Shown here: positions 17,852-28,456 of the stretch, in pieces
Numbering within the stretch: the stretch's first letter is position 1
Layout of the letters: the number at the start of each line of letters is the position of its first letter
Assembly (NCBI GenBank): GCA_002771035.1
Contig: PCUR01000002.1
Span: forward strand, 1-32,020
From: Candidatus Gracilibacteria bacterium CG12_big_fil_rev_8_21_14_0_65_38_15
GTDB lineage: Bacteria; Patescibacteriota; Gracilibacteria; BD1-5; UBA2023
DNA length: 32,020 nucleotides
Direction: 5' to 3'
Notes under the pieces: model-generated
Seen by the model: the letters and a program-made list of their open reading frames with translations, nothing else
Database searches by the model: none
Told to the model about the DNA's origin: nothing
Translations under genes and position numbers: made by a program

Positions 17852-20302
17852 ATGAATCCTATAAATAATACTTCCGTAATCCATACAGATCTTTCCAAGA
17901 AATATTCATATCAGAAACAAAAAAAGAAACTCCTCTGATTTACATTAGTCGAGCTCATTGTCGTTATCTCCATTCTTGCCATTCTTGGCACCATCTCTCT
18001 CATCTCTTTTCAATGATTCTCTGGTTCTGCCCGAGATTCCAATAGGGTATCCGATATAAACAATCTTTCCCAATCTCTTGAGCTCACTTCCATCAAAACC
18101 GGATATTATCCTCTCCCAGACAATTCCTTTACTATCACTTATTCAGGAGGAATTATTTGGACTCAGTGAAGCATAGGAGAGATAGTTATGAATGTACTTT
18201 CTGCTGATTGAGCGAAACTCAACAAGAAACCAACTGATCCTCTCAATCAAACTAAAGAATACACCTATTCTGTCCTCAAATACGGATCTGTCTATCAGAT
18301 TAGAGCAGACTGGGAAGGGGATAATATAACTTACGATACCTTTTCTCACTTTGAGAGAGGATTGGGGTGAGGGTTTATCGACCAAGCCCAGGCATCCTCC
18401 GGTAATCCTCTTCTCACCTATATCAGAGGAACTTATAACGGAGTTGTTACTAAAACAGAAACAGGAAGTATTAAATATATTCTTGCTATTCCCAGTCTCT
18501 TCCTAACTAACGGAACAGGAATAGTAATTCTTCCCACAAATACTCTCACCTGATTCTATATTCATGGACAAACCAATTCTGGGGGCATACTCTTCCAGCC
18601 AAGTCTTGTTTATTCCTCTGGTTCTCTTCCATCAACCAGTATTGAACGTCAAACTTTCGCTACCGCTCTCGCGAATGCTTATTCAGGAACCACTCTTGCC
18701 ACTCAAACGAACATTCAACCATTCATTACTGCACTCACCGATACTAATTCCGGAATACTCCTCGTGAATCTTGGAGAATCTGCTATAACAAATTGGCTCG
18801 GAGGAGGTTTAGTATTATTGTCCAGTACCTCTATTCCTGCCACTAACTGTACGACCACTACCTACAGCGGAGTAACTATCACTGCTCTCATAAGTAGCAC
18901 TTCACAGAACTTCACGAAATCTATTGCTTATGGAACTGGAGATGTAACTGCTACTTGTTTCAATGGAATAGTTGCCTATGAAAGTATTAATACTACCTGT
19001 GACATAAACTATGTCACATCGGGAGCCTGGAATTGTATAGCGGATAGTTGTACTGGAAGTGCTCCAACAAATAGTCAGCTTAATGGAACACAATGAACAG
19101 CTTCCTGGAATTACTCCACTACATCAGGACTCTGTAAATTCCAATGTCAGGCAGGATATTATTGGAATGGAATAGATACTTGTATTGTTGCTGCTGCTGG
19201 AAATTATGTCGCAACAGCAGGATTGTCAAATCAAACTGCTTGTACAATAGGGACATATCAGAATTCCACGGGACAAATTTCCTGTAGTATTCCAACTGTT
19301 GGATACTGGGCTTCCCCAATTAATAATGCAACTGCTAATATATCTCAAACCCAATGTCTCGCTGGAACCTATTGTAACGGATGAGTGAAAATCACTACGA
19401 CTGCTGGAAATTATACGAGCACCGCTGGAGCTATATCTCAAACCCAATGTCCCGAAAATAGCTATTGTCCAGCCGGAAGTGGAACCCCAACGGCCTGTGG
19501 TGGTGGTTTCATAAGTCCAGCCGGAAGTACGAATGTTGGTAGTTGTGTAGCACCACCAATAAATGGGGCTTGTGATAATACCACTATCTTTGCTTGTCTG
19601 AATGGTTCCACCTCAGTATCCAATGTGGCAAATAGTTGTGGGCAAAGTGCTACATGGGGATGTGATGGTTTGAATTTAGGAACCAGTACTACCGCAACAG
19701 CTTGTAGTAAAGCGAATACAGCATGTCGTTATACATGATGTAATATCGATGATATCATACTTTCCAACGGACAAATTTGGGCAGCTTGCAATATAGGATC
19801 AAGTGTAGCATGAACAACCGCTGCATCTTATGGAAGTTATATTCAATGGGGACGAAACGATGGTTGATGGACGACGACTGGAGCGGCCACAGACTGGCAG
19901 GCACGGAATGATAATTCATGGGGAGGAGGTACTACAACCAAGACCGCATGAACATGGGCTACTGTTTCCGCCGCGAACCAAATACTCATGAAGGGGCCAT
20001 GTATCGGAAGTTACCATATACCAACTGATTTTGAATGGGTAACTGCCGTGAATCTTGTAACCGGGAAAACTTCCGGATGGGTGGCATGAGATATTACCAC
20101 TCTCCAAAATACTCTGAAACTTCCCACACCAGGTCACCGTTCTTACTCAAATGGTTCGATAATTAGTCTGGGAAAGGGTTATTATTGGTCATCCAGTCCG
20201 AATACTACATATAGCTATTATCTATTCTTTTCCACGGCTATTTATCCGTCGGATTTTGACGTTCGGGCATTCGGAAAATCTGTACGTTGTCTCAAGAATT
20301 AA
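17852..20302 (+). CDS. Giant type IV pilin-like adhesin with C-terminal FISUMP domain
   Basis: 816 aa, ATG at 17852, TAA at 20300, about 13 TGA=Gly. N-terminus is a class III prepilin signal: basic leader to residue 28, Gly29 (a TGA at 17936), then FTLVELIVVISILAILGTIS with Glu at +5. Cleavage after Gly29 by a prepilin peptidase such as that at 43-1371 is expected. Residues 60-320 form a Ser/Thr/Asn-rich pilin-like body. Residues about 330-625 are Cys-rich, with GCC2/GCC3-like repeats (CPENSYCPAGSGTPTACGGG). The last ~185 residues match the FISUMP paralogous domain: NGQIWAACNIGSS, IPTDFEWVTAV, KGYYWSSSPN, SVRCLKN. Far longer than a major pilin; likely a tip adhesin or surface protein (inference). 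Confidence 0.85.
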
Positions 20303-20361
20303 GAAACCACACTCTTTCGTATTTTTCGTTGTCTCTGAAGAAAATCTTTCTCGAAAAAACG

Positions 20362-20380
20362 AAATTCTTAGAAAGAATTT
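20362..20380. terminator. Possible bidirectional terminator hairpin
   Basis: AAATTCTT-AGA-AAGAATTT, 8-bp arms, between the pilin stop and the stop of the convergent gene at 20379. AU-only ends make it weak. Confidence 0.4.
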
Positions 20381-21056
20381 ATATTTTCTCCAACTTCAAC
20401 TCCTTTAATTTCCTTTCTACTTCCTTGAGTATGAATTCCGTATAGAGCATAGCCTTTTCTTCGGATATATGGAGATTTAATGAGCCGAGGAAAAATATGA
20501 GAATTTTGGCAAGAAGGATGCTTGTATTCTTTTTTTCTTTGGTTGTGAGGATATAAAGGAATCGTTCCGTCATAACCACAGAAGGGTCGTAACTGATAAT
20601 AGCGAAAATATCTTCTATCCATTCATTGATACGTTTTCTGATAGTAGGATCGATAGTTTCGTCGTCGAATTCAATCGTCGTCGAATATGCCGGGAAACGG
20701 AATTCTCGGTGCGTTTGAACTTCTCATTCTTTCATATAATGGTCGCGGATAATATCCGAAGCTTTTTGGTGAACAAGCGAAAAAGCACCTATGACGATAT
20801 GGGAAGGGGTTCCAGAATCGAAAAGTGGAAAAATATGAGGAATAATTGCATCATATTTTCTGGAAGTGATAATTTCTCGCAAACATTCATGAAGGTGATC
20901 GTTGTCGCGTTTTGCTTTTCCTTCATCCTTCTGTATCCGCTTAATTCCTGCGAGGGATTTCGCGGCTTTTGCTCGGGCTGCTTCGGATTGTTGTTCAGTA
21001 CCACCCTCTGCTCCGCCTTCATCACCGTCGAGATTATCGAAACCGTCGAGTCACAT
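20379..21056 (-). CDS. Hypothetical protein
   Basis: 225 aa, ATG at 21056 with TGA=Gly as codon 2, TAA at 20379-20381. An acidic/Gly start, an Ala/Lys/Glu-rich helical stretch (about 20-50), then a mixed domain with YDAIIPHIFPLFDSG, IGAFSLVHQKASDIIRDHY and FDDETIDPTIRKRINEWIEDI, and a hydrophobic helix before a Lys/Glu-rich end. No motif recognised. Co-directional with glyA and the 117-aa gene, which precedes it by 24 bp. Confidence 0.7.
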
Positions 21057-21080
21057 AAAATAGTTGTTAGTAAGTAGTTG

Positions 21081-21434
21081 TTAGTTTCTCGTTCCAACGC
21101 GATCAAAGCATTCAAACTGAATCTCAGTATCTTTGAATATCTCATCAACTCTGTAGAAACCTTTCGTGCAAATTGTATTATTTTCGATAAAATGGGTTGT
21201 TTCCAGTAGAACGATACTTGCTTTCGGTCGGGAGAGTTTTCCATTTCCTCGGGTCTCGATGAGCGGTATCTCACCAAGGAGCCAGTAATTTCGTTGCCCG
21301 TTTTTAAGGAAAGGATACACTTTTCCTACCTCGAGATTTTCAGGAACGCACTCCTCTATTTTTCGATTGCCGTTCTCGAATTCAGAAATATTTCTGAGTG
21401 CAAGATCGGGATTGAATTCAACCTGAATGCCCAT
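21081..21434 (-). CDS. Hypothetical protein
   Basis: 117 aa, ATG at 21434 (MGIQVEFNPDLALR), TAA at 21081-21083, no in-frame TGA. Looks like a compact beta-rich domain: EVGKVYPFLKNGQRNYWLLGE, SIVLLETTHF, IQFECFDRV. Ten bp downstream of glyA and 24 bp before the next unknown gene, so probably one transcript. Not recognised. Confidence 0.7.
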   Translation of the reverse strand: MGIQVEFNPDLALRNISEFENGNRKIEECVPENLEVGKVYPFLKNGQRNYWLLGEIPLIETRGNGKLSRPKASIVLLETTHFIENNTICTKGFYRVDEIFKDTEIQFECFDRVGTRN

Positions 21435-21444
21435 AATTTAATTA

Positions 21445-22689
21445 TTATTTTGTATACAAAGGAAACTTCACACAAAGATTTTTCACTTCCTGCTTGATCT
21501 TCTCGAGTTCATTTGCATCTTCTCTGTTTTTGAGCGTTCGGACAATGATATTTCCGAGGATTTCCATCTCGGCAGCTCCCATTCCACGAGTGGTGATAGC
21601 AGGTGTTCCGATACGGATTCCTGACGGATCCAATGGTTTACGTGGGTCGAATGGAATCATATTTTTATTCGTACTAATTCCGACCGTTTCGAGTGCTTTT
21701 TCCGCTTCTTTTCCCGTGATTCCGAAGCTTCCGAAAACATCGAGAAGCATGAGGTGATTGTCGGTTCCTCCGGAAACAACCCGAAGTCCTTGGGCAGCGA
21801 GATTAGCAGCAAGAGTTTGAGCATTCTTCACTACTTGTTTCGCATATACTTCGAAAGATGGTAGGAGTGCCTCTCTGAAAGCCACGGCTTTTGCAGCGAC
21901 AAGGTTTTCATGAGGACCTCATTGAACTCCTGGGAATACGGCACGAGCGAGGGCTGGACCGAGATTTTCCTTCGACATAATGATCGCCCCTCGTGGTCAA
22001 CGAAGTGTCTTATGTGTCGTAGTGGTTACAATATCGCAGTAGGGAACTGGATTAGTAAGAACTTTTCCTGCAACGAGCCCCGCAATATGGGAGATGTCCG
22101 CCATAAGATAGGCACCAACTTTGTCAGCAATGTCTCGAAATCGTTTCCAGTCAAGATCCCTTGAATACGCGGAAAATCCGGCGATAATCATTCGTGGTTT
22201 TGACTCTATGGCGATTCTTTCGACTTCGTCCATGTCGATGGTTTCAGTTGTCTTGTCTACCCCGTAAGAGACGATATTATAGAGGAGTCCAGAGAAGTTG
22301 AGCGGATGTCCGTGAGACAAGTGTCCACCTTGATCGAGACTCATTCCGAGAACGGTATCGCCCGGTTGTAAAAGCCCGAGATACACGGCGAGATTCGCAG
22401 GGGAACCAGAAAGGGGTTGTACGTTCACGTATTCTGTACCGAAAATCTCTTTTGCCCGAGCAATAGCGAGATTCTCGACTACGTCGATATTGGTTTGTCC
22501 GGCATAGTAGCGTTTTCCGGGATACCCTTCCGAGTACTTATTCATAAGCACACTTCCCGCCGCTTCCATAACCGCTTTTGAAGCATAGTTTTCGGAGGCG
22601 ATAAGCTCGAGCTCATATTCTTGACGAGTGGTTTCCGCCTCTATGGAAGCGAATATTTCAGGATCTTGCTGTGCGAGAAGAGAAGACAT
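21445..22689 (-). CDS. glyA: Serine hydroxymethyltransferase
   Basis: PLP enzyme converting serine and THF to glycine and methylene-THF. 414 aa, ATG at 22689, TAA at 21445-21447. Seen: [41 protein letters not shown], and the PLP lysine in [16 protein letters not shown] encodes the Gly after THKTLR and the first Gly of the GGPH motif. It supplies glycine in an organism with an enlarged set of glycine codons, and works with FolD, encoded just upstream. Behind its own promoter and a structured leader. Confidence 0.97.
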
Positions 22690-22823
22690 AGGAAAGAAAT
22701 GTTAACAAATATAATTCCAAGATATTTTTTTTCACTTCCTACGAAACTCGTCTTTTATCTGATGACTCGGACAGTCCTCGGTAGCGCTCGAAAAATATAT
22801 CCTGGAATCTAAATTTTTATTAC
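22690..22823 (-). ncRNA. Structured leader RNA of glyA (possible riboswitch)
   Basis: The predicted transcript leader has an enclosing stem: AUUCCAGGAUAU-UUUUU (22808-22791) pairs with AAAAAUAUCUUGGAAU (22729-22714) with one G-U and a 2-nt bulge. Inside lie UACCGAGGA, a small hairpin GACU/AGUC and CAGAUAAAAGAC. The order recalls the glycine aptamer core (ACCGAAGGA, then CAGGCAAAAGGAC), but several conserved bases differ and the P3 stem is short. Structure moderately supported; ligand speculative. Confidence 0.4.
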
Positions 22824-22829
22824 ACAAGA

Positions 22830-22857
22830 AGTATAGGAAAAGTCGGTGTTTTTACAA
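22830..22857 (-). promoter_or_regulatory. Putative glyA promoter
   Basis: Minus strand TTGTAA (22857-22852), 16-bp spacer, TATACT (22835-22830). It lies about 140 bases before the ATG, leaving room for the structured leader. Confidence 0.5.
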
Positions 22858-22869
22858 ATAAAAAATTCG

Positions 22870-23109
22870 TTATTTTTTTAGCTCGATACTCCCTGTTCCC
22901 GAAAGTATCTTTCCATCGATTATGACTCGTATCTCGGAATGAGATTTTTCGACATCAAGCGTGTTTCCGTGCAGTCGGAGCGAAATCTGAAGTGAATTCT
23001 TGAGTTCATCGATTTCCTGACTTGAAAGACTTTTCCCGAAATAGTATCCAACAAAGAAGCTGGAAGTTATGCAGAAAAGAGTGAGGAGAAGAAGAGTGAA
23101 TTTATTCAT
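22870..23109 (-). CDS. Small single-pass membrane protein
   Basis: 79 aa, ATG at 23109 (MNKFTLLLLTLFC), TAA at 22870-22872. One N-terminal membrane segment (about 4-25), a short helix (SSQEIDELKNSLQISL), then a beta-type tail ending GTGSIELKK. Likely anchored with the tail outside. Sixteen bp downstream of folD, so probably co-transcribed. Not recognised. Confidence 0.65.
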   Translation of the reverse strand: MNKFTLLLLTLFCITSSFFVGYYFGKSLSSQEIDELKNSLQISLRLHGNTLDVEKSHSEIRVIIDGKILSGTGSIELKK

Positions 23110-23125
23110 AGAGAGAAGATTAAAT

Positions 23126-23950
23126 TTATATTTTATTCTTCGCCGCCAAATAGGTATTTTCCATAAGCATCGCGACTGTCATGGGTCCGACTCCACCTGG
23201 AACGGGAGTTATGAGACACATAGGCTCGAGCGCCTCGAAATCAGCATCGCCTCGAATTTTTCCATCTACGAGAGTGAATCATACGTCAATAATAGTTGCT
23301 CCAGAGCGAACCATATCTTTTCTCACCAGTCCGGGACTTCCCGCAGCGACGATGACGATATCGGCATTTTTGGTAAACTCTGCGACATTTTTTGTTTCTT
23401 TATTACACACTATCACTGTTCCTCCTGCATTCATAAGGAGAAGTGAAAGTGGTTTCCCGACGATATTGCTTTTCCCAATCATGACGATATTTTCCCCTTG
23501 TATTTTTACATTTGCTTCTTTTAAAAGTCGCATAACTCCCTTGGGAGTACAGGAAATAAGTTCGGCAGTTCCGAGAAAAAGTTTCCCGATATTTTGACTC
23601 GTGAAACCATCGACATCTTTTCGCGGATCAATCGTTTCGATAACACGATTTACATCGATATGGCGAGGAAGTGGAAGTTGGACTATCATCCCATTAACCC
23701 CGGGGTTGAGATTCATTTCTTGTATAGCGTCGATAAGTTTGTCTTCGGTGATATCGACATTCAAATGACGAAGTTCGAAATCGATCCCGGCTATGAGTGC
23801 AAAACATTCTTTCTGTTTGATGTAGGAGAGACTTGCAGGATTATCTCCGACAAGAATCACCGAAAGTTTCGGTTTTACCGAAAGTTTTTTTATTTTTTCG
23901 CGGAGATCCGAAAGTATGTCATTTGCTATGGTGCGACCATCAATAATCAT
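23126..23950 (-). CDS. folD: Methylene-THF dehydrogenase/cyclohydrolase
   Basis: Bifunctional enzyme that interconverts methylene- and formyl-THF with NADP(H). 274 aa, ATG at 23950 ([11 protein letters not shown]), TAA at 23126-23128. Seen: [16 protein letters not shown] (catalytic Lys), [22 protein letters not shown], and [15 protein letters not shown] (NADP site); C-terminus [18 protein letters not shown]=Gly at 23276-23278 after ATIIDV. Pairs with glyA in one-carbon metabolism. Confidence 0.96.
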
Positions 23951-23983
23951 TAATTCTTTTATAATCGGATAAAACGCCCGTAT

Positions 23984-24009
23984 AGTATAGATTTTTTGGT
24001 AAATACCAA
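23984..24009 (-). promoter_or_regulatory. Possible folD promoter with palindromic operator-like site
   Basis: TTGGTAAATACCAA (23996-24009) is a perfect 6+2+6 palindrome lying between divergent folD and trxA. On the minus strand its TTGGTA could be a -35 with TATACT (23989-23984) 14 bp on. Could be a regulator site or coincidence. Confidence 0.35.
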
Positions 24010-24018
24010 GTTTTGTTG

Positions 24019-24045
24019 TTGATTTTTTTCGATTTTCCGTACAAT
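24019..24045 (+). promoter_or_regulatory. Putative trxA promoter
   Basis: TTGATT at 24019-24024, 15-bp spacer, TACAAT at 24040-24045, about 30 bases before the ATG at 24076. Confidence 0.4.
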
Positions 24046-24075
24046 TACAATACTATTTTTTTACACATATCGATT

Positions 24076-24396
24076 ATGGCAGCAAACGTATTTATCACCA
24101 GTGATGCAAATTTTGAACGAGATATCTCTGCTGGAGTGGTTCTCGTAGATTTCTGGGCAGAATGGTGTGGACCTTGTCAGGTTATGATTCCACGTCTTGG
24201 AGAACTCGCAACCGCAATGGGTGAAACAGCAAAAATCATGAAAATGAACGTGGACGAAAATCCACAGACTCCTCAAAAATTTCGTATCATGAGTATCCCA
24301 ACCATGATTGTATTTAAGGATGGAAAACCAGTAGAACAGCTCGTCGGAGTAAAGGGAGTGGATGATCTTCAAACAACTCTCAAAAAATATCTGTAA
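24076..24396 (+). CDS. trxA: Thioredoxin
   Basis: 106 aa, ATG at 24076 (MAANVFITSD), chosen over an upstream start because it matches normal thioredoxin length; TAA at 24394. Active site FWAEWCGPCQVMIP, cis-Pro loop SIPTMIVFKDG, and a normal C-terminal helix. No in-frame TGA. Reduces protein disulfides in the cytoplasm. Its stop overlaps the mfd start (TAATG), so the two are translationally coupled. Confidence 0.96.
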   Translation: MAANVFITSDANFERDISAGVVLVDFWAEWCGPCQVMIPRLGELATAMGETAKIMKMNVDENPQTPQKFRIMSIPTMIVFKDGKPVEQLVGVKGVDDLQTTLKKYL

Positions 24397-27300
24397 TGTT
24401 ATTCGAACTTTCTTCACACACAACTTATACTGCCTCGGGAAATTCTTTTTCCCGAGCTTTTTTGCTTGGTGAGAACTTCAAAGACGGGAAAAATCTTCTC
24501 GTTTTTGATACCAGAAAAGAAGCGGAAGCTTTTTCGAAGATTCTTTCGTTTACGACAAAAGAGCATATTTCTCCTCTTTTTGAATTGTCACACATTGTCG
24601 ATTTTTTCAGTCGGGGAAATGGATGGTTCGTAACGACGAAAGAACTCTTTGAAATATCAATTAATTGGAAATACCATACGGAAAAAAACACGCTCATTTT
24701 CGAAAGAAATGGCGAAGTATCACCAGAAAAGTGCATTACGGCGCTTATTGATTCTGGGTATGTTCATTCCGCGTTTCTCTCAAAACCAGGAAGTTATAAG
24801 AAAGATGGAGATACTCTCTCTATTCGGCTTTCATTCGAGGAAAAAGTGGTAGCTCTGAGCTTCTTCGATACGGTGATTGATGAGATTCTCGTCTTTGATA
24901 CGCACGGACAATTCCTTACAAAAAAGGATCATATTCAACTTTCGTCCATACTGGACAAAAGAACCGTCGAAGAAGTCGAAACACGGGAAATCTCTAAGAA
25001 TTCCGAGATATATTTTTTTCTCGGAAATACACAAGTTATTTTTATGAATCTTGACTTTTGGGAATCACTCACAGAAGTGGCGAAAACGTGTCAAAAGTCC
25101 ATTGTTTTCGCGGGAAGTACCACAAAAAAATTCATTGATATTGGCATTAGAGAGCTAAAAGTTCCATCTCTCCAAGAATTGGAGATTCTTGTCAAAAGTT
25201 CTGGCAATAATGTCCATTTCTATACCAAACACATCAAAGTTCTTCGAAATTTTCTCGAATACAACAATTTGACGTCTGGAAGCGTGGAAGAAACAAATAT
25301 TACTGGATTGGAGAGTTTTGCCATATGAGACACATTCTTTGTCGCAGATGATATACTCGGAGATATTTTCATACGAAACCGCACAAAAAAAAGCATCGTC
25401 AAGAACCTTGATTTGCTCTTAGAAATCAGGCCGCAGGATTATGTGGTTCATCGGGATCACGGTGTCGGAGTTTTTCGGGAGATTGTCGAAAAGGATGTCG
25501 GAGGAAACAAAAGAGAGTATATGCTTATTGAATATCGTTCGGATGACAAGCTCTTTGTTCCATTGACGGAGATTCATCGGGTGAGTAAATATATCGGAAA
25601 CGAAGAACCAGTTCTCACGAGACTCTCGTCTAACGAATGGAAAAAAACTCTCGAGAAAACGAATGTGGATGTGGAAAAAATCGCTCGCGAACTTCTTGAA
25701 ACGTACGCGAAACGACGTATTTCCGAAGGGTTTTCATTTACTCGGTACCCAGAGCAGGAAGATACTTTTCGGAAAGATTTCCCCTATGAACATACGATTG
25801 ATCAACAAACAGCTATTGCGGAAATCCTCGCGGATATGGAGTCGAGCAATCCTATGGACCGACTCCTCTCTGGAGATGTTGGATTCGGAAAGACAGAAGT
25901 GGCGATGAACGCTATTTATCGAGCTTTTTTGAACGAAAAACAGTCCATTCTCATTTCTCCGCTCGTGGTTCTCGCCTATGAACATATGGAATCGCTTCAG
26001 AAACGTTTCGCGAACTTTGGAGTCCGTCTCGCTGTTTTGACACGGTTCAGTACGCAAAAAGAAGCAACAAAGATTCTTCAGGGGCTTGCAAATGGAACTG
26101 TCGATTGCGTCGTGGCGACGCACAGAATTCTTTCTGAAGGAGTCGTTTTCAAAAATCTCGGACTCCTTATTATCGATGAAGAACACAAATTCTGAGTGCT
26201 CGATAAAGAGAAGATAAACGCTCTCAAATCCAATATCGACATTCTTTCTCTTTCAGCGACTCCGATTCCGCGAAGTTTGAATCTTGCGCTTTCTGGAGTC
26301 AAAAAAATCTCCGTTCTCACCACTCCTCCGCCACAGAAGAAAGCGGTGACGACGATCGTGTCGAAGTGGAACGAATCAGTTATAAAAGAGGCAGTTGAAA
26401 AAGAACTTGCTCGCGATGGACAGGTTATTTTTATTCATAATAGAGTAGCTTCAATTGAATCAATACGAAAGCAACTTATCGGAATTCTTGGCAAGCATGT
26501 CAGAATTGCCATTGCCCACGGGAAGCTTGATGGGATGCAGCTCGAGGATATCATTATCGACTTCAAGAACTCCAAGTACGACATTCTTTTGTCTACGACT
26601 GTCATAGAAAACGGGGTCAATTTTCTCAACGCCAATACGATTTTTATCGATGATGCGGAACGTTTTGGACTCGCTCAGCTTCACCAACTTCGCTGACGTG
26701 TGGGACGAAAAGATCGGGAATCTACCTGTTATCTCCTGTATCATAGCGAGAACCTGGATTCGGACGGGAAGAAACGACTTCTGACCATCGTCAATAATTC
26801 CGAACTCTGAGCTGGGTTCGAGATAGCGCTTCGCGATCTTGAGATTCGAGGAGCTGGAGATGTTCTCGGTATCAAACAATCGGGGAAAACCCACGACACT
26901 GGACTTTCCCTCTATTTCACGCTTCTCGAAGAAAAGATTGAAGAACTGAAGAATGGAAAAAAGCCAGAGAAAAATGATTGTAAAATCGAGCTCGATATCT
27001 CCTATTTTATAGACAATGACTTTTTCGATTCGGAACTCGATAAGATCCGTTTTTTCCGAAATATCGAAGCGATTGAAACGCTCGAGGATTTGGAATACAC
27101 TCACACAACATTCGAAGAGGCAAATGAAAAACTTCTGGAAGCTTTCGAGAATCTCTTCCTTCTTTTGCGAGCCAGAATCATTTTTCGCAAATTTGGAGTA
27201 GTCTCTCTTAAAAAAATCGGTTCCAGCTACGTTTTCGAGTTCGATGTATCGGTGGAGGTACCAATGGTGCGCAAGTTCCTAGAACTCGATACCACGGGCG

Positions 27301-27398
27301 ATTTTGTACTCGTGACCGTACATAAAATAAAAGTGGATGTCAAGAGATTCCGAGGAGACAAGGATTTCTTGGAAACTATTGTTTCACGATCAACATAA
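24396..27398 (+). CDS. mfd: Transcription-repair coupling factor
   Basis: ATP-driven translocase that removes stalled RNA polymerase and recruits UvrA. 1000 aa, ATG at 24396, TAA at 27396, TGA=Gly at four or more sites. N-terminal UvrB-homology region (1-320, diverged), RNA polymerase-interacting CarD-like domain (about 345-400, PQDYVVHRDHGVGVF, KLFVPLTEIHRV), helicase core with Walker A GDVGFGKTEVA, DEEHKFGV, SATPIPRSLN, HQLRGRVGR, and EIRGAGDVLG. TGA falls at the Gly of DEEHKFG, HQLRG and the GAGF segment. Rather short against about 1150 aa in E. coli. Its 3' end overlaps the convergent methyltransferase gene by 23 bp. Confidence 0.95.
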
Positions 27399-27930
27399 CT
27401 CCGTCGTCCTCGTCGATTTTCAGAATCGAGTGGGCGATTTTTTCTTGTTTGATGTATTCGTAGAAACTGGACATCTTTTCGGAGAACTTAATGACATCGT
27501 CAATAATGAAAAATCCTCCTTCTTTCAGAAGAGGATAGGAAAGTTGGAAAAAATTGATAGTTCGTTTTTTTTGTCCGTCGATGAAAATCATATCGAAGGA
27601 TTCTTTCGGAAGCTTCGGGAGTTCCACGAGCGCGTTTCCGAAAATAAGCGTGGCGATATCGTCCATTTCCACAGCTTTGATATTCTCCACCGCTTCGTTA
27701 TACGATGGGAGCGAATAATCGATAGAGGTCATTTTTCCTCCATTTTCACGGAGCGCCATACAAAGATGAATAGTCGAGTACCCGTTCGCAGTTCCGATCT
27801 CGAGGAGGTTTTTCACTCCGCCGATATGGATCATATCTTTCAAAAACCGAGCGTTCTCGTCGGAGATATTAGGGATAGTATTTGCGAGACCGTGAGCACG
27901 AAGATCGAGCAGGAATTTTCGGATGTCCAT
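27376..27930 (-). CDS. Class I SAM O-methyltransferase (family 3-like)
   Basis: 184 aa, ATG at 27930 (MDIRKFLLDLRAHG), preferred over an upstream ATG at 27984 because family members start here; TAA at 27376-27378. SAM-binding motif LLEIGTANGYSTIHL, acidic ribose-binding residue in MTSIDYS, and MIFIDGQKK, GGFFIIDDV typical of the caffeoyl-CoA O-methyltransferase type. Substrate unknown. No in-frame TGA. Tail-to-tail overlap with mfd. Confidence 0.88.
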   Translation of the reverse strand: MDIRKFLLDLRAHGLANTIPNISDENARFLKDMIHIGGVKNLLEIGTANGYSTIHLCMALRENGGKMTSIDYSLPSYNEAVENIKAVEMDDIATLIFGNALVELPKLPKESFDMIFIDGQKKRTINFFQLSYPLLKEGGFFIIDDVIKFSEKMSSFYEYIKQEKIAHSILKIDEDDGVMLIVKQ

Positions 27931-27982
27931 AAAAATATTATAAATAATTAGATTCTTGTTTTCTTCGAAATACAAAAAAATC

Positions 27983-28014
27983 AAAAACCCCGCTTATATT
28001 AAACGGAGTTTTTT
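27983..28014 (-). terminator. Terminator of the atpD-atpC transcript
   Basis: In minus-strand RNA, ACUCCG pairs with CGGGGU (one G-U) around an 11-nt loop, followed by a U-rich run, three bases after the atpC stop. Confidence 0.8.
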
Positions 28015-28017
28015 GGA

Positions 28018-28428
28018 TTATCTGGTTGCCAACTGTTCCTTCGCGCTTTCCTTGAGAAATTGTTGTTCGAGTTCTATATAGGCTTCCATATCCATGGAAT
28101 CGCCTTTGGCTTTGTATTCTTCGAGAAGTTTATGTGCTTCTTCTTTTTTTGCACGAATGGCCTCGATATTGAGATTTTCACCTTCTTCTACCATATCGGC
28201 AGTAACTATCACGTTCTCTGCAGTTATCTCTGCAACTCCTCCACCGACAGCGAAAGAAGTTTCTTTTCCATCGGCACGAACGATAAGAATACCCGGAACA
28301 AGCGCAGTGATAAGCGGTTCATGATTTGCAAGAACACTGATTTCTCCATCGCGTGTAGGAATAGTAACCCATTCAATAACAGGAAGATCGAGAACTTTTC
28401 GGGCAATGGAAACAAGAGTAAATTGCAT
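28018..28428 (-). CDS. atpC: F1 ATP synthase epsilon subunit
   Basis: 136 aa, ATG at 28428 (MQFTLVSIARKVL), TAA at 28018-28020. N-terminal beta-sandwich with TRDGEISVLANHEPLITAL and FAVGGGVAEI, and C-terminal helical hairpin (AIRAKKEEAHKLLEEYK). Part of the central stalk. No in-frame TGA. Separated from atpD by a 60-aa ORF. Confidence 0.94.
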   Translation of the reverse strand: MQFTLVSIARKVLDLPVIEWVTIPTRDGEISVLANHEPLITALVPGILIVRADGKETSFAVGGGVAEITAENVIVTADMVEEGENLNIEAIRAKKEEAHKLLEEYKAKGDSMDMEAYIELEQQFLKESAKEQLATR

Positions 28429-28456
28429 GATTATATAGATTTTATGCTTATAAAAA

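Noticed and set aside
22690-22823. ZTP, THF or SAM riboswitch in front of glyA
   Set aside because: Hallmark bases of these classes are not present; only a partial glycine-aptamer likeness remains.
26460-27104. A 214-codon minus-strand frame opposite mfd
   Set aside because: Antisense to helicase motifs of Mfd; not a gene.
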